This document shows, piece by piece, positions 8,625 to 18,102 of a stretch of DNA of 44,084 nt; position 1 is the stretch's first letter; each line of letters begins with the position of its first letter. Location of the stretch: assembly GCA_023423045.1 (NCBI GenBank), contig JAFAGA010000004.1:1-44084 (forward strand), written 5' to 3'. The notes under the pieces were generated by a model. That model worked only from the letters and a program-made list of their open reading frames with translations. It made no database searches and was not told where the DNA came from. A program made the translations under genes and the position numbers. The stretch is from Bacillota bacterium (GTDB lineage: Bacteria > Bacillota > Clostridia > Lachnospirales > Lachnospiraceae).

Positions 8625-9548
8625 TTAAAATACTCGATATCCACTAACCTTATATGCGACTTTGTATGAGACAACTAATAATGCACCGGAAATGGCGGAT
8701 TTGAAAAGACCTGCTGCAGTTGCCAAACTAAACTGTCCTCCACCTAAACCCAACCGATATACTAACGTATCTATGATATCTCCCGCCTCATAAGTAATAG
8801 GGCTGTATAAATTATATATTTGATCAAAGCCTGCATTCATAATGGAGCCTATTTTTAGAATAGTCAGCAATAATATGGTGGATTTTATTCCGGGCAATGT
8901 AACATTCCACATTTTTCTTATATGCCCCGCACCATCCAGTGAGGCCGCTTCATATAGGGCAGGATCGATTCCAGTCAGTGCTGCCATATAAATAATTGTA
9001 GAATATCCAAACTCCTTCCATATATCGGTTGTCCAAATAACTCCGCGAAACAAGCGATTGCTTCCAAGGAAAAAAACCGGCCTGGCACCAAATAAGCCCA
9101 AAAATTCATTTACTAAACCATTTCTAGGATTTAATATTTCAATAATAATACCTGCCATAAGTACCCATGAAACAAAATGAGGCAGATAAACGATTGTTTG
9201 AATACTGCGTTTTATCCTGCTGCTTCCCATTTCATTTAATAATAGAGCAAAAGTAACTGGTACAATGATCCCAAGTATAAGCTTACCGATTGCAATAGAT
9301 ATTGTATTTTCTACCGATTGTAAAAAACCAGGTGTCGAAAATAATGTTTTAAAATTTTCTAATCCTACAAACAGGGATTTTGAAAAGCCCATTGCCGGAT
9401 TATATTTTTGGAATGCTATGGTTACTCCAAACAATGGTATATAATGAAAAACAAATAAAATTATAACCGGAAGTGCCATCATCAGATGTAGGGCTCCATC
9501 TTTTTTTAATGTTTTCATAAAGGATTTTTTCTTTAATTTTTGTTCCAT
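8625..9548 (-). CDS. Carbohydrate ABC transporter permease, LplB type
   Basis: This 307-residue membrane permease begins with a Lys-rich cytoplasmic tail and a first membrane helix (LHLMMALPVIILFVFHYIP). It contains the EAA loop YEAASLDGAGHIRKMW and ends in SGYRVF, as in LplB-type proteins. It forms the heterodimeric channel with the LplC-type protein encoded 40 bp downstream. GGAGG lies 12 bases before the ATG, a somewhat long spacing. The substrate is probably an oligosaccharide released outside the cell, inferred from the hydrolases in the same cluster. Confidence 0.92.
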   Translation of the reverse strand: MEQKLKKKSFMKTLKKDGALHLMMALPVIILFVFHYIPLFGVTIAFQKYNPAMGFSKSLFVGLENFKTLFSTPGFLQSVENTISIAIGKLILGIIVPVTFALLLNEMGSSRIKRSIQTIVYLPHFVSWVLMAGIIIEILNPRNGLVNEFLGLFGARPVFFLGSNRLFRGVIWTTDIWKEFGYSTIIYMAALTGIDPALYEAASLDGAGHIRKMWNVTLPGIKSTILLLTILKIGSIMNAGFDQIYNLYSPITYEAGDIIDTLVYRLGLGGGQFSLATAAGLFKSAISGALLVVSYKVAYKVSGYRVF

Positions 9549-9623
9549 ATAATAGCTATGCCTCCTTACATGTATCTGTGCTTAAAGTAAAAACACCTAT
9601 AACTTCAAATCGTAAGCTAATAG

Positions 9624-9659
9624 AATACCGATTATAGAATGCAACCTATAATCGGTATT
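9624..9659 (-). promoter_or_regulatory. Intercistronic hairpin between solute-binding protein and permease genes
   Basis: AATACCGATTATAG (9624-9637) and its perfect complement (9646-9659) form a 14-bp stem with an 8-nt loop. No T-run follows on the minus strand. Hairpins in this position commonly stabilise the upstream binding-protein message or partly attenuate the permeases. The structure is seen directly; the function is inferred. Confidence 0.75.
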
Positions 9660-9689
9660 AAAATTAGTAAGATTTTTTATTTCTGCTAA

Positions 9690-11414
9690 TTATTTCTGAC
9701 TATACCAAGCATTTACCTCATCTGTCATCACTTGTCCGCCATTTTTAAACCAATCACTTACCGCCTTTTCATAAACAGAAATATCTTCTCCCATTATAAC
9801 TTTGATCATTGCGGTATTTAGAGTATCATCCAATAGTTTTTCTTTTTCTGTCATGGTCTGTGTTGCCAGAGTCTGATACTCATCTAAAATAATTCTTCCT
9901 TCATCCCACATTCTTCCTATTACACTAAATGCTCCTGTGGGTCCAAATATAGCATAGTTATTGTATTGGGCAATGTCTCCGGCTTCAAATTGCTTACAGT
10001 TCTCATATTTTGTTGCTGCAATTGCAATTGTCCAATCTTGGTTTCCTGTTTCAAATGCATTCAGGACATTTTTATGAATTGTAAGATTTTGCCACGGAAT
10101 TGCACTGAAAAATACACTTGCTACATATTTTGATGCCTGTACTGATTTATCACCAATAACATGAGATGTATATTTGCTTACTACCTCCGGATCTTCATTA
10201 TAAATCAGATCAATTTCAAGATTGATCAATTTAACTACTGCTTCAGGATTCTTGCACTCTTTATTAACAAAGATAAATTGGCTTCTATTAACGGAGCTTT
10301 GAGCGACTGCAGGGGAACCATCAATTGTAGGTAATTCTACGATAGCCCATTCTGCCTTTTCCTCACCTTTCGCCGCATCTGCAACACCTGGCGCAAGGTA
10401 ATAAGTACCATAAGCAATTCCTACTTTACCGGCTGCTACATCTTCTTTTGCAATATTATAATCTGTAACTGCAAAATCTTCATTGATGATACCTGCTTTA
10501 TATAATTCTTGTAACTTTAATAAAGGTGCTTTCATTTTGTCTTGTACAGAACCATAGACGATCTTTCCTGTTTCATCTTTTATCCATGCCTGAGGATATG
10601 CACTATAGCCATTCATGATGCCTCGGAAACCAAGATCATAAATAAAAATATCCTTATTTCCGACCATACCGTAGGTATCAGGACCACCCATTTTGTTTTC
10701 AACAAATGCATTTGCAGCAGCAACCAGCTCATCTATTGTCTTGGGTACTGCTAATCCCAATTCATCTAACCAGTCTTGACGAATATATAAGATAGGAACA
10801 CTATCCGGCTGAGCACCAGTAATAGGAAGCCCCATCATTCTGCCGTTTTGCGTACTATATCCTAAAGTAGCTCCGCCGTCTGCCGCCAAAAATTCTTTGT
10901 ATTTATCGCTGGCATATTCATCGAATACATCCGTCATATCCATGATCAAATCAGCTTCTAACAGCATCTTATATTGAACTTCATTTACCAAGCCAAAATC
11001 CGGCAAGTTATTCTGGGCCATTGCCATATTCCACTTGGTATTATATGCATCAACGTCAGCTGAAACCCAATCATACACAACATCAATTCCAAGTTTCTCT
11101 TTGTAAGCTGTAATATACATATTCTTTTCCGGTGAATCATGATCCGGATCGCCTGGAATAAATTGTGTACCGCCTGTGATGTAATAGGCTCCTCTTAAAG
11201 TAAGTCCATCTTCATATTTGCCGAATGGATCTTTCGGACCTTCGTCAGCAACTTCAGCATTCTCTTTTGAAGTATCCTTTGAATTTTGTTCTGTGCCGGT
11301 TGGTGTAACCTCTGCTGCATCTTTCCCCTCTTTTTTGCCGCAAGCTGACATAACCGCAACCATTGTCACCAAGGACAAAACCATAAACATATAACGTATA
11401 AATTTACTTTTCAT
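9690..11414 (-). CDS. Extracellular sugar-binding lipoprotein of ABC transporter (LplA-like)
   Basis: This 574-residue protein has a lipoprotein signal: a Lys-rich start, a hydrophobic stretch and lipobox VMSAC, with the lipidated Cys at about position 25. A Lys/Glu/Thr-rich linker follows. The body has features of family 1 solute-binding proteins of the LplA group, including a long mature domain, IYIRQDWLDELGL and a C-terminal Trp/Asn-rich segment. It captures the oligosaccharide outside the membrane for the LplB/LplC permeases. The frame opens 16 codons earlier, but AGGAGG at 11423-11428 selects the ATG at 11414. It is the first gene of operon A and divergent from the sensor kinase. Confidence 0.92.
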   Translation of the reverse strand: MKSKFIRYMFMVLSLVTMVAVMSACGKKEGKDAAEVTPTGTEQNSKDTSKENAEVADEGPKDPFGKYEDGLTLRGAYYITGGTQFIPGDPDHDSPEKNMYITAYKEKLGIDVVYDWVSADVDAYNTKWNMAMAQNNLPDFGLVNEVQYKMLLEADLIMDMTDVFDEYASDKYKEFLAADGGATLGYSTQNGRMMGLPITGAQPDSVPILYIRQDWLDELGLAVPKTIDELVAAANAFVENKMGGPDTYGMVGNKDIFIYDLGFRGIMNGYSAYPQAWIKDETGKIVYGSVQDKMKAPLLKLQELYKAGIINEDFAVTDYNIAKEDVAAGKVGIAYGTYYLAPGVADAAKGEEKAEWAIVELPTIDGSPAVAQSSVNRSQFIFVNKECKNPEAVVKLINLEIDLIYNEDPEVVSKYTSHVIGDKSVQASKYVASVFFSAIPWQNLTIHKNVLNAFETGNQDWTIAIAATKYENCKQFEAGDIAQYNNYAIFGPTGAFSVIGRMWDEGRIILDEYQTLATQTMTEKEKLLDDTLNTAMIKVIMGEDISVYEKAVSDWFKNGGQVMTDEVNAWYSQK

Positions 11415-11445
11415 ACCTTTTCCTCCTAAAATGTTTGATAACTGT

Positions 11446-11541
11446 ATTCTAATATGAATCAATACTTAATTTCTATTCCAAATATTTTGTTACTATTTTT
11501 TAAATACGTTATGTTACATTTTTTGATTTCACATATTTTGT
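11446..11541 (-). promoter_or_regulatory. Candidate promoter/operator region of operon A
   Basis: Two similar elements are seen on the plus strand: ATTCCAAATATTTTGT at 11475-11490 and ATTTCACATATTTTGT at 11526-11541, start to start 51 bp apart. A related pair lies before operon B (20431 and 20461, 30 bp apart). The difference of 21 bp is two helical turns. A possible -10 box TAGAAT is complement(11446-11451). I infer a binding site for the AraC-type response regulator encoded at 20627. Confidence 0.45.
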
Positions 11542-11659
11542 GATATTATGTTCTTGTATATAATCACTAAATTTTACAATTGAACACTCCTATTTTCTAT
11601 GTTATTATAAATAATGTTTATTTAAAATTGTAAGCAGTAATAAAGATCGAGGTGTCATT

Positions 11660-13402
11660 ATGAAAAAGCATGTTTTCCATCCTTCCTCTATTTTCGGCCG
11701 TTTATTATTATCTTTTTGTATTATAATGATTCCTTTCGAGTTAACTGGTATTATCATATTTACATGGGGACAAAATACCGTGCGTAAGGAGATTGAAAAC
11801 TCAGCTGCTTCCCAAGTCAAATTTTTAAATGATGATTTTGAAAACCAGATTCATAGTATCTCCTCACAACTAGAACGAGTTGTAACAAACACAAATATTC
11901 ACGAATTTGCTTTGAATTATGAAAACTTAAATACTTCAGATTTTTATATAAGTCTCAAAGAACAATACGATTTAATATCAACAATTCCACAGAATTATCC
12001 CATATTAGATGATATTGTTTTGCATTACCAGAACTTTGACAAAGCCCTTTCTGCTAATAAAGGATATATCTCTGTTCCTGATGATTCCTATCAAAAATTG
12101 ATTTCTACACTTAGAGAATATTCCTTTCCTATTAAATCTTTGGATTCTAAGCTGGTTATTGGATTGATGTATCCGGTAGAAACATTCTTCAATGAAATGG
12201 ATCCGGTTTTTTTAGTCTCAATGAATCTTTCCAATAATGCTATTAAAAAGTATCTCTCTTCTTTTAATAACTACGATACTATATTACTTAATCATTCAAC
12301 AATGACAGCTATCTATGGTTCTAATCAGAACGATTTAAGTACTGAGGAATATGAAGAGTATTTTGATCAAATTGATCAAACGCTGACCTCCGATAATGAT
12401 ACTACTTTATACTTAACAAATAATGATTTCTATATCATTACGGAATATTCTCAATATTTAAATTGTTCTTTCATACAATTTGTTCCGATATCAGAAATCA
12501 TGAGTATACCCAGACAATATAATTGGTATCTTACTCTTTTTACCATTATCTCCTTGTGTGTTCTCATCCTTTACTCATTTGTCGCATTAAAGTTAGTGGA
12601 TCATCCGGTTAATATGCTTTTGGGTGCCTTCCATAAAATTGAATCGGGCAATTTTGATATACATCTGCACCTAAAGCGCCCCGCAAAAGAATTCGAATTA
12701 TTAATCAACGGTTTTAATAAGATGGCAAAACGTTTGGATCTCACCATTAACCAATTATATAAACAGGAAATATATTCGCAGAGAATGGAATTAAAACACC
12801 TTCAAATGCAAATAAACCCGCATTTTCTGTATAATAGTTATTTTGTTCTGCATCGTTTAATTACACAGGAAGATTTGGAAAACGCTAAACTTTTGTCTAC
12901 TTATATGGGTAAATATTTTCAATATATTACGCGAAACGGTCAAGATAAGGTCCCTTTGCAAATGGAATGGGAGCATGCAAGAAATTATCTTGAGATTCAA
13001 GGAATACGATATTCCATTCGCATTGAAATAAAAATCGATGCTCTTCCGGAAGAATATAACAAGACTCTTGTGCCGCGCTTGATCCTTCAGCCTATATTAG
13101 AAAATGCATTTGAACATGGTTTAAAAGACAAATTGGAGAATGGCTTACTTGAACTTAAGTTTATACAGGATGACGAGTATATCCATATGCAGATTACAGA
13201 TAACGGAAATGAACTTTCTGCGGGGGATATTGAAAAACTGCGTAGTTCTCTCGGCAACAAAGAAAATCCAAATAGAGAAACTACGGCCTTGATTAATATT
13301 CACCGGCGGTTAAAGCTGGAATTTGGGCCTAACAGCGGTATATTTATATCACCAAATACGCCAACTGGACTAATTGTTGATATGTTAATCAATAAGTTAT
13401 AA
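11660..13402 (+). CDS. Sensor histidine kinase, YesM family
   Basis: This 580-residue membrane kinase has one membrane helix near residues 12-36, an extracellular sensing domain of about 250 residues, and a second helix near 288-312. A HAMP-like segment and the His_kinase domain follow, with QINPHFLYN (His388 as phosphoacceptor). The HATPase domain has LILQPILENAFEHG as N box and ends with a G-rich segment and LINIHRRL. This is the layout of YesM/LytS-type sensors of extracellular sugars. GAGGTG precedes the ATG. The gene is divergent from operon A. Its AraC-type partner is encoded about 7 kb away at 20627 rather than next to it, as is usual. Confidence 0.9.
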   Translation: MKKHVFHPSSIFGRLLLSFCIIMIPFELTGIIIFTWGQNTVRKEIENSAASQVKFLNDDFENQIHSISSQLERVVTNTNIHEFALNYENLNTSDFYISLKEQYDLISTIPQNYPILDDIVLHYQNFDKALSANKGYISVPDDSYQKLISTLREYSFPIKSLDSKLVIGLMYPVETFFNEMDPVFLVSMNLSNNAIKKYLSSFNNYDTILLNHSTMTAIYGSNQNDLSTEEYEEYFDQIDQTLTSDNDTTLYLTNNDFYIITEYSQYLNCSFIQFVPISEIMSIPRQYNWYLTLFTIISLCVLILYSFVALKLVDHPVNMLLGAFHKIESGNFDIHLHLKRPAKEFELLINGFNKMAKRLDLTINQLYKQEIYSQRMELKHLQMQINPHFLYNSYFVLHRLITQEDLENAKLLSTYMGKYFQYITRNGQDKVPLQMEWEHARNYLEIQGIRYSIRIEIKIDALPEEYNKTLVPRLILQPILENAFEHGLKDKLENGLLELKFIQDDEYIHMQITDNGNELSAGDIEKLRSSLGNKENPNRETTALINIHRRLKLEFGPNSGIFISPNTPTGLIVDMLINKL

Positions 13403-13536
13403 TATGATAAAAGCGTCAAAAGCACCGCAGGTGCTTTCCGGATACAAGATATTGATATGCAAGCCTGCTTGTAATAGCACTATCTTGTATCTGGAAATAT
13501 GCGCAGCACCTTTTGACGCTCAAATTATAATATGAT
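13397..13536. mobile_element. MITE-like 116-bp inverted-repeat element with 12-bp direct repeats
   Basis: TTATAATATGAT occurs at 13397-13408 and again at 13525-13536. Between them lie 116 bp with terminal inverted repeats AGCGTCAAAAG (13412-13422 and 13510-13520). A 16-bp inner inverted repeat with one mismatch follows (13436-13451 and 13481-13496), and a small central hairpin CAAGC/GCTTG (13460-13471). Without the element and one direct repeat, the stop codons of the kinase and the GH3 gene would share TTATAA. It has no coding capacity. A large bidirectional terminator is the alternative, but there is no clear T-run after the stems. Confidence 0.6.
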
Positions 13537-15585
13537 CGCTTTATGCTTCAAATCTATCGTATAATCTTTATCCCATAGGATATGGTAATCAGCTGTTAGG
13601 CGTAAGTCGGTAGCGGATGCACCTACCATGATCTGGTATTCGCCGCTTTCCACATGCCAGGATTTCAAATAGGTATTGTAATAGGAGAAGGCCTCTGTAT
13701 CCAGATTAAATGTGATTTCTTTTTCTTCTCCCGCTTGCAATAGCACCTTATCAAAAGCCTTTAATTCTTTTACCGGCTTCATCACTATGCTATCTTCTTG
13801 TTTGATATAGAGCTGAACGATTTCTTTTCCAATTCTGTCACCAATATTCCTAACATGGAATTTAACAGTTACTTTCTGCTCAGAATCCTTAGAACTCTCA
13901 GGGGTTATCACAAGGTCAGAGTACTGAAACTGTGTATAAGAAAGCCCGTGTCCAAAGGAAAACCAGACATCTTCCGGATGTTTGTCATAGTATCGATATC
14001 CTACAAACATTCCTTCTCGGTACCACACCTTTCTTCCATCTCCGGGATAATCAAGATCCGATCTAACACTGGTTATAAAGGTTTCTGACAGCTTTCCGCA
14101 GGGATTCTCTATTCCATATAAAATCTCAGCAATTGCACTTCCACCGGCTTCTCCGACATATCCCATCTGTATTAATCCCTTCACACTGTCTTTCCAGCCT
14201 AAGGGTGCAGTACAGGCTCCTGTTTGCATCACCACTACTGTATTGGGGCAATATTTATTGATTTCATTAATACAATCATTCATATAGTCAGAAAAGGTCA
14301 GCCTGCTTCGGTCAATTCCTTCTGTCTCGTATTCATGTTCATTTGCAACGAAAATAATTGCCAGATCTATTTCCCTGGTAATTTGATGAATTGTCCGAAA
14401 CATTTCCATTCCTGAAGTAACCTTGTCGTATAAGGGTTCATAAATAATTTCCATATCACTGGGAGCAAGCTGACGAATAAAATCGATTGGTTTTTCTATT
14501 GATTCCTTTTCAACTGTAACTCTCGAACTTCCTCCACCCATAATGACAGTATCTTCAGCAAAGGTTCCAAATACAGCAATCCTTTTGTATTTCTGTCGAA
14601 TAATGGGCAAAATATTATTCTCATTTTTTAAAAGTGTAATTGCTTCTAAAGCACCCTTTTTCGCAATTTCATGCTGTCTCTTGCGATCATAAGGCTTTTT
14701 CTCCTTGGTCTCCTTCAATACATTAAACAGGAAGGTCAAATATCGTTCCAAGGCAGCGTCAATATCATCTTCCGTTATAATTCCTTTCCCAATACCATCC
14801 TTCAGACACTCAGTAATCTTCTCATTCTTTGGCATCTGAAGCTCAAGTCCTGCAGCTAAGGACTTCGCGGGAGAATGAACTGCATGCCAGTCAGAAACCA
14901 CCAGGCCATCGTAGCCCCATTCCTCACGGAGCAAATCCTTCAGTAACCACCGATTCTCAGAACACCAAATTCCTCCCAGCTTATTATAAGCGCACATTAC
15001 ACTTTTGGGCTTTCCTTTTTCCACCGCAATCTCAAAAGGTTTCAAGTAATACTCCCTCAGGGTTCTATCGTCCACTTCCACGGATATGGAGGAACGTTCT
15101 ATCTCCTGATTGTTCACTGCAAAATGCTTCAGGCTGGCAGCTACTCCTGTCTCCTGAACGCCTTTAATAAACGCTGCGCCCAACTCCCCTGACAGGACCG
15201 GATCTTCGGAAAAATACTCAAAATTTCGTCCGCATAAGGGTGTCCTTTTCATATTTACCCCAGGGGCCAATAGCATCTGGACACCTTCTTCCATGCAATC
15301 CGCTGCTATGGCCATACCGGTTTCATAGATCAGATCCCTGTTCCAAGTGCTTCCCATTGCCGATGCTGTCGGAAAACATACATCACCACCCTGAATATTA
15401 CATTTCTGCTCATGAATCGGATTCGGATGTTTTAATAATCTTCGGATACCGTGAGGTCCATCACTCATTTCTAATTTGGGTATCCCTAGGCGTTCGTTTT
15501 CCGCAGTTTTAAGAGCGCCTCCTCCGGTCAGTAATACTGTTTTTTCTTCTAATGTAAGCTGTCTGATTATCTCTTTGATATTCAA
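13525..15585 (-). CDS. Glycoside hydrolase family 3 (beta-glucosidase-like)
   Basis: This protein of about 686 residues lacks a signal peptide, so it is cytoplasmic. The N-terminal GH3 barrel has SDGPHGIRR, LAPGVNMKRTPLCGRNFEYFSEDP, SLKHFAVNNQE and GLVVSDWHAVH, where Asp232 is the nucleophile. The second domain has GGGSSRV and HEYETEGIDR. A C-terminal fibronectin III-like domain follows. This is the classic three-domain beta-glucosidase/xylosidase layout, releasing terminal sugars from imported oligosaccharides. An ATG 15 codons upstream would overlap the preceding gene, while GGGGG eight bases before the TTG at 15585 favours the TTG start. It is the last gene of operon B. Confidence 0.9.
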   Translation of the reverse strand: MNIKEIIRQLTLEEKTVLLTGGGALKTAENERLGIPKLEMSDGPHGIRRLLKHPNPIHEQKCNIQGGDVCFPTASAMGSTWNRDLIYETGMAIAADCMEEGVQMLLAPGVNMKRTPLCGRNFEYFSEDPVLSGELGAAFIKGVQETGVAASLKHFAVNNQEIERSSISVEVDDRTLREYYLKPFEIAVEKGKPKSVMCAYNKLGGIWCSENRWLLKDLLREEWGYDGLVVSDWHAVHSPAKSLAAGLELQMPKNEKITECLKDGIGKGIITEDDIDAALERYLTFLFNVLKETKEKKPYDRKRQHEIAKKGALEAITLLKNENNILPIIRQKYKRIAVFGTFAEDTVIMGGGSSRVTVEKESIEKPIDFIRQLAPSDMEIIYEPLYDKVTSGMEMFRTIHQITREIDLAIIFVANEHEYETEGIDRSRLTFSDYMNDCINEINKYCPNTVVVMQTGACTAPLGWKDSVKGLIQMGYVGEAGGSAIAEILYGIENPCGKLSETFITSVRSDLDYPGDGRKVWYREGMFVGYRYYDKHPEDVWFSFGHGLSYTQFQYSDLVITPESSKDSEQKVTVKFHVRNIGDRIGKEIVQLYIKQEDSIVMKPVKELKAFDKVLLQAGEEKEITFNLDTEAFSYYNTYLKSWHVESGEYQIMVGASATDLRLTADYHILWDKDYTIDLKHKAIIL

Positions 15586-15604
15586 ATCATTTGCCCCCTT
15601 CGTA

Positions 15605-18085
15605 CTACGGATACATTTGCATTCCATCATTATAAGCTACATGTTGATCGGATATTACAATAGTTCCCGTTACATTATCTACTTGAATTACCGCTCCCCA
15701 TATCGTCATGATCCTGTTCTCCTTGTGAATTTCTCCCACAATCAAAGGCCCAACCGGATTCACTAAAATCTCCGTATTATTCTCAAAACCTTTACGCGGC
15801 AGAATTGTTACTTTCGCATTTTTTAATCCCTTAACTTCAATTCTGCGATACATAAAGTAGCTTACCGGGGCTATCTCTTTACAGGAAATGATGCCGCCAT
15901 CCTCTTGTTCCACAAAGACACGGCATTCTTTGTGCCATGCTCTGGGATGAGTATACACGGAGCATTTATTCTCCAGATAGGTTTCACTTCCCAATAATAA
16001 AGGCGCTCCCAGAGGGAACTTTAGTTTCATGCGAACCGTAGTATCCGGACAATACCCGGAAAAATAGAATGCATTTTCATTTCTGGATATCATTGTTATA
16101 GGCTCTCTGCTTCCCTGGACCTGCTTTTCATAACCAATATAAATCCCAAAACGCTGCATCGCTAACCGAGCGAGGCTTTCCATACGAAATACTTCCACGG
16201 TGCTATAATCGGATATATTAGCTCCTCCCGGATTGAATTCACCTCCGTTAGAGCCACGGAGCCAGACTACTGCTCCACCCTGCCAATCTTCTAAGGCTCT
16301 ATAGATTCCTGCCACCCTTTCCTTATCCTTTTGCTTAACCGTTGCCAGAATTTCGGAACCTCCATCATTGTTCCCATTCAGCACGGCATTCATCCCGCCA
16401 TCCGAGAGAACTTTATTTACGCGAATTTCCTTAGGGTTAAGTCCATCATGGCTAATATCTCGAGTCAGCACAGTGGATAATTCCATTATCCCTTCGATTG
16501 GTTCTACCTGACGAAGCCCGAGCAGTTCCAACAACCTGAAATCCGCTCCTTCTATGGAGCCATATAAAAATACCTTATATCCCTGTTTTATTATGGATAT
16601 AATATGGTCATTTATCGGCTCTCTATTAACCGGTATTGGAAGTACCAGAACTGAGCCCCTATATTTATCAGGCTCTGCTTCTAAGGATTGGATAAAGTTA
16701 TCTGTGGATACTACCATGCTTAAGGGAAGTCCATGATTTATTGCTCCACGGATATACATATCTTCAAAAAAAGGCTTTGAAGCCCTGCCGGAAAGCATCT
16801 CATTATATTCTCTGAACGGATATACCCATATCAGTGGAGCTAATCCATCCGGTGCGGTCTTCATGGCCTCCATGATATGAGGAATAATCTCATTGGGACA
16901 CTGACTTGGCATGTCACCGAGAGAATTATCAATTGTTAAAAAACTGAGGTAGGAAGGAAGCGCTACATCACCCTTCTTATCAAGTCTTGCAGTTGCTAAT
17001 GGCAAGTAGATATCATGGGGTTGTCTCTCGTAACGATCCAGCCAGGGGCTATTCATCCACCAGGGATCATGAAGATAAAAGCGGTAAATGTAATCCTCCT
17101 CCTGGGGAAGCTCCGCCATACGGGACAGATAACCTGCAAGTTCAATCCCATAATCTCCATTAATTGCAGCCCAAGGGGAATTGCAGGGAGGTAAGATATC
17201 AAACCCTCCCTGATATATATTTCTTAAATTTACGGCATCAGATGCTAAATCGATACCTAAAGTCATATTAGTACCACGGGTCTCAACCCGGTAGTTACAC
17301 TCTTGTCGAAATAACTTCCAGAATTCCATAATCTTTTCTTGTACCGGTGCCATCTTCTCTTCCAGAAAGCGCTCACGGTCAAAAGTAGCACCAATCATCC
17401 CCCAGGTCTCGGTGCCAAACCCAAACCCATTGGATAACCAGAGATAATCAAACCCCATATCCTCCATAAAAATCTGAGATTGTCTTCCAAAAAAGGTTCC
17501 AAAGGGAGTACCTTCCGGAATTCCCTCAGGAAATCCAGCATAACTATCCCTATCCTCGTGAAGTAAGGCGTAGCAACACACCATGCTGGATTTTCCCATA
17601 GACTCACCGACACAGATTTCGTTATGCCTATTATACTTAAAATCCGATTTTGCAAATTCAGGGCCAGGATCAAAGGTTGCTCCTACCCGTATGGGTTTAC
17701 CTGTAATCTCATACCCGATTCTCTTTATCGTCTCAATCATTTGTTTGTATTGTCCATAGGTGAAGGTCGGAGGTTTCTCTGTATATAAATAATAGGTTGC
17801 ATGGAGGTTAATCCGATTCGGATCCTGTTCCTCGTCCCAACCCATTCTGGGATTGGCGCCACCGATGTATTTCGCCCATTCAAAGGTCTCTTCCATATCA
17901 CCATTATACTCCAGAATTTCCGTTCCATCCGATGTCCACAAAAGCACTGAAACTATATCTGTTTTGCCAAGCAGCTCTTTCCATTGGTCAAACACTTCCC
18001 TGCAAACATCTTCAATATAAGCCTGTTCATTTGATTTAAAAGGCTTAAAGCTCATTTCCAAGGTTATATTCTTAAACTGTTTCAT
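15605..18085 (-). CDS. Uncharacterised large protein, possible novel glycoside hydrolase
   Basis: This 826-residue protein has no signal peptide or membrane segment. I do not recognise a named family. Visible features are ITLEMSFKPFK at the start, LLWTSDGTEIL, a Gly-Ala-Asn-Pro-Arg segment, VGATFDPGPEFAKSDF, YLWLSNGFGFGTETWG and TRGTNMTLGIDLASD. These resemble successive strands of a (beta/alpha)8 glycosidase and contain several acidic residues that could be catalytic. A central Rossmann-like section (SVLVLPIPVN, QGYKVFLYG) and a beta-rich C-terminus suggest a beta-galactosidase-like trimerisation module. GAGGAGG selects the ATG at 18085 and removes the overlap with the SGNH gene. It sits between the SGNH and GH3 genes in operon B. 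Confidence 0.6.
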   Translation of the reverse strand: MKQFKNITLEMSFKPFKSNEQAYIEDVCREVFDQWKELLGKTDIVSVLLWTSDGTEILEYNGDMEETFEWAKYIGGANPRMGWDEEQDPNRINLHATYYLYTEKPPTFTYGQYKQMIETIKRIGYEITGKPIRVGATFDPGPEFAKSDFKYNRHNEICVGESMGKSSMVCCYALLHEDRDSYAGFPEGIPEGTPFGTFFGRQSQIFMEDMGFDYLWLSNGFGFGTETWGMIGATFDRERFLEEKMAPVQEKIMEFWKLFRQECNYRVETRGTNMTLGIDLASDAVNLRNIYQGGFDILPPCNSPWAAINGDYGIELAGYLSRMAELPQEEDYIYRFYLHDPWWMNSPWLDRYERQPHDIYLPLATARLDKKGDVALPSYLSFLTIDNSLGDMPSQCPNEIIPHIMEAMKTAPDGLAPLIWVYPFREYNEMLSGRASKPFFEDMYIRGAINHGLPLSMVVSTDNFIQSLEAEPDKYRGSVLVLPIPVNREPINDHIISIIKQGYKVFLYGSIEGADFRLLELLGLRQVEPIEGIMELSTVLTRDISHDGLNPKEIRVNKVLSDGGMNAVLNGNNDGGSEILATVKQKDKERVAGIYRALEDWQGGAVVWLRGSNGGEFNPGGANISDYSTVEVFRMESLARLAMQRFGIYIGYEKQVQGSREPITMISRNENAFYFSGYCPDTTVRMKLKFPLGAPLLLGSETYLENKCSVYTHPRAWHKECRVFVEQEDGGIISCKEIAPVSYFMYRRIEVKGLKNAKVTILPRKGFENNTEILVNPVGPLIVGEIHKENRIMTIWGAVIQVDNVTGTIVISDQHVAYNDGMQMYP

Positions 18086-18102
18086 ATCAGCCTCCTCGTT
18101 TT

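Noticed and set aside
7703..8674. Longer start for the LplC-type permease overlapping the LplB gene
   Set aside because: The extra 30 residues have no membrane or conserved character, and an ideal GGAGG directly precedes the ATG at 8584.
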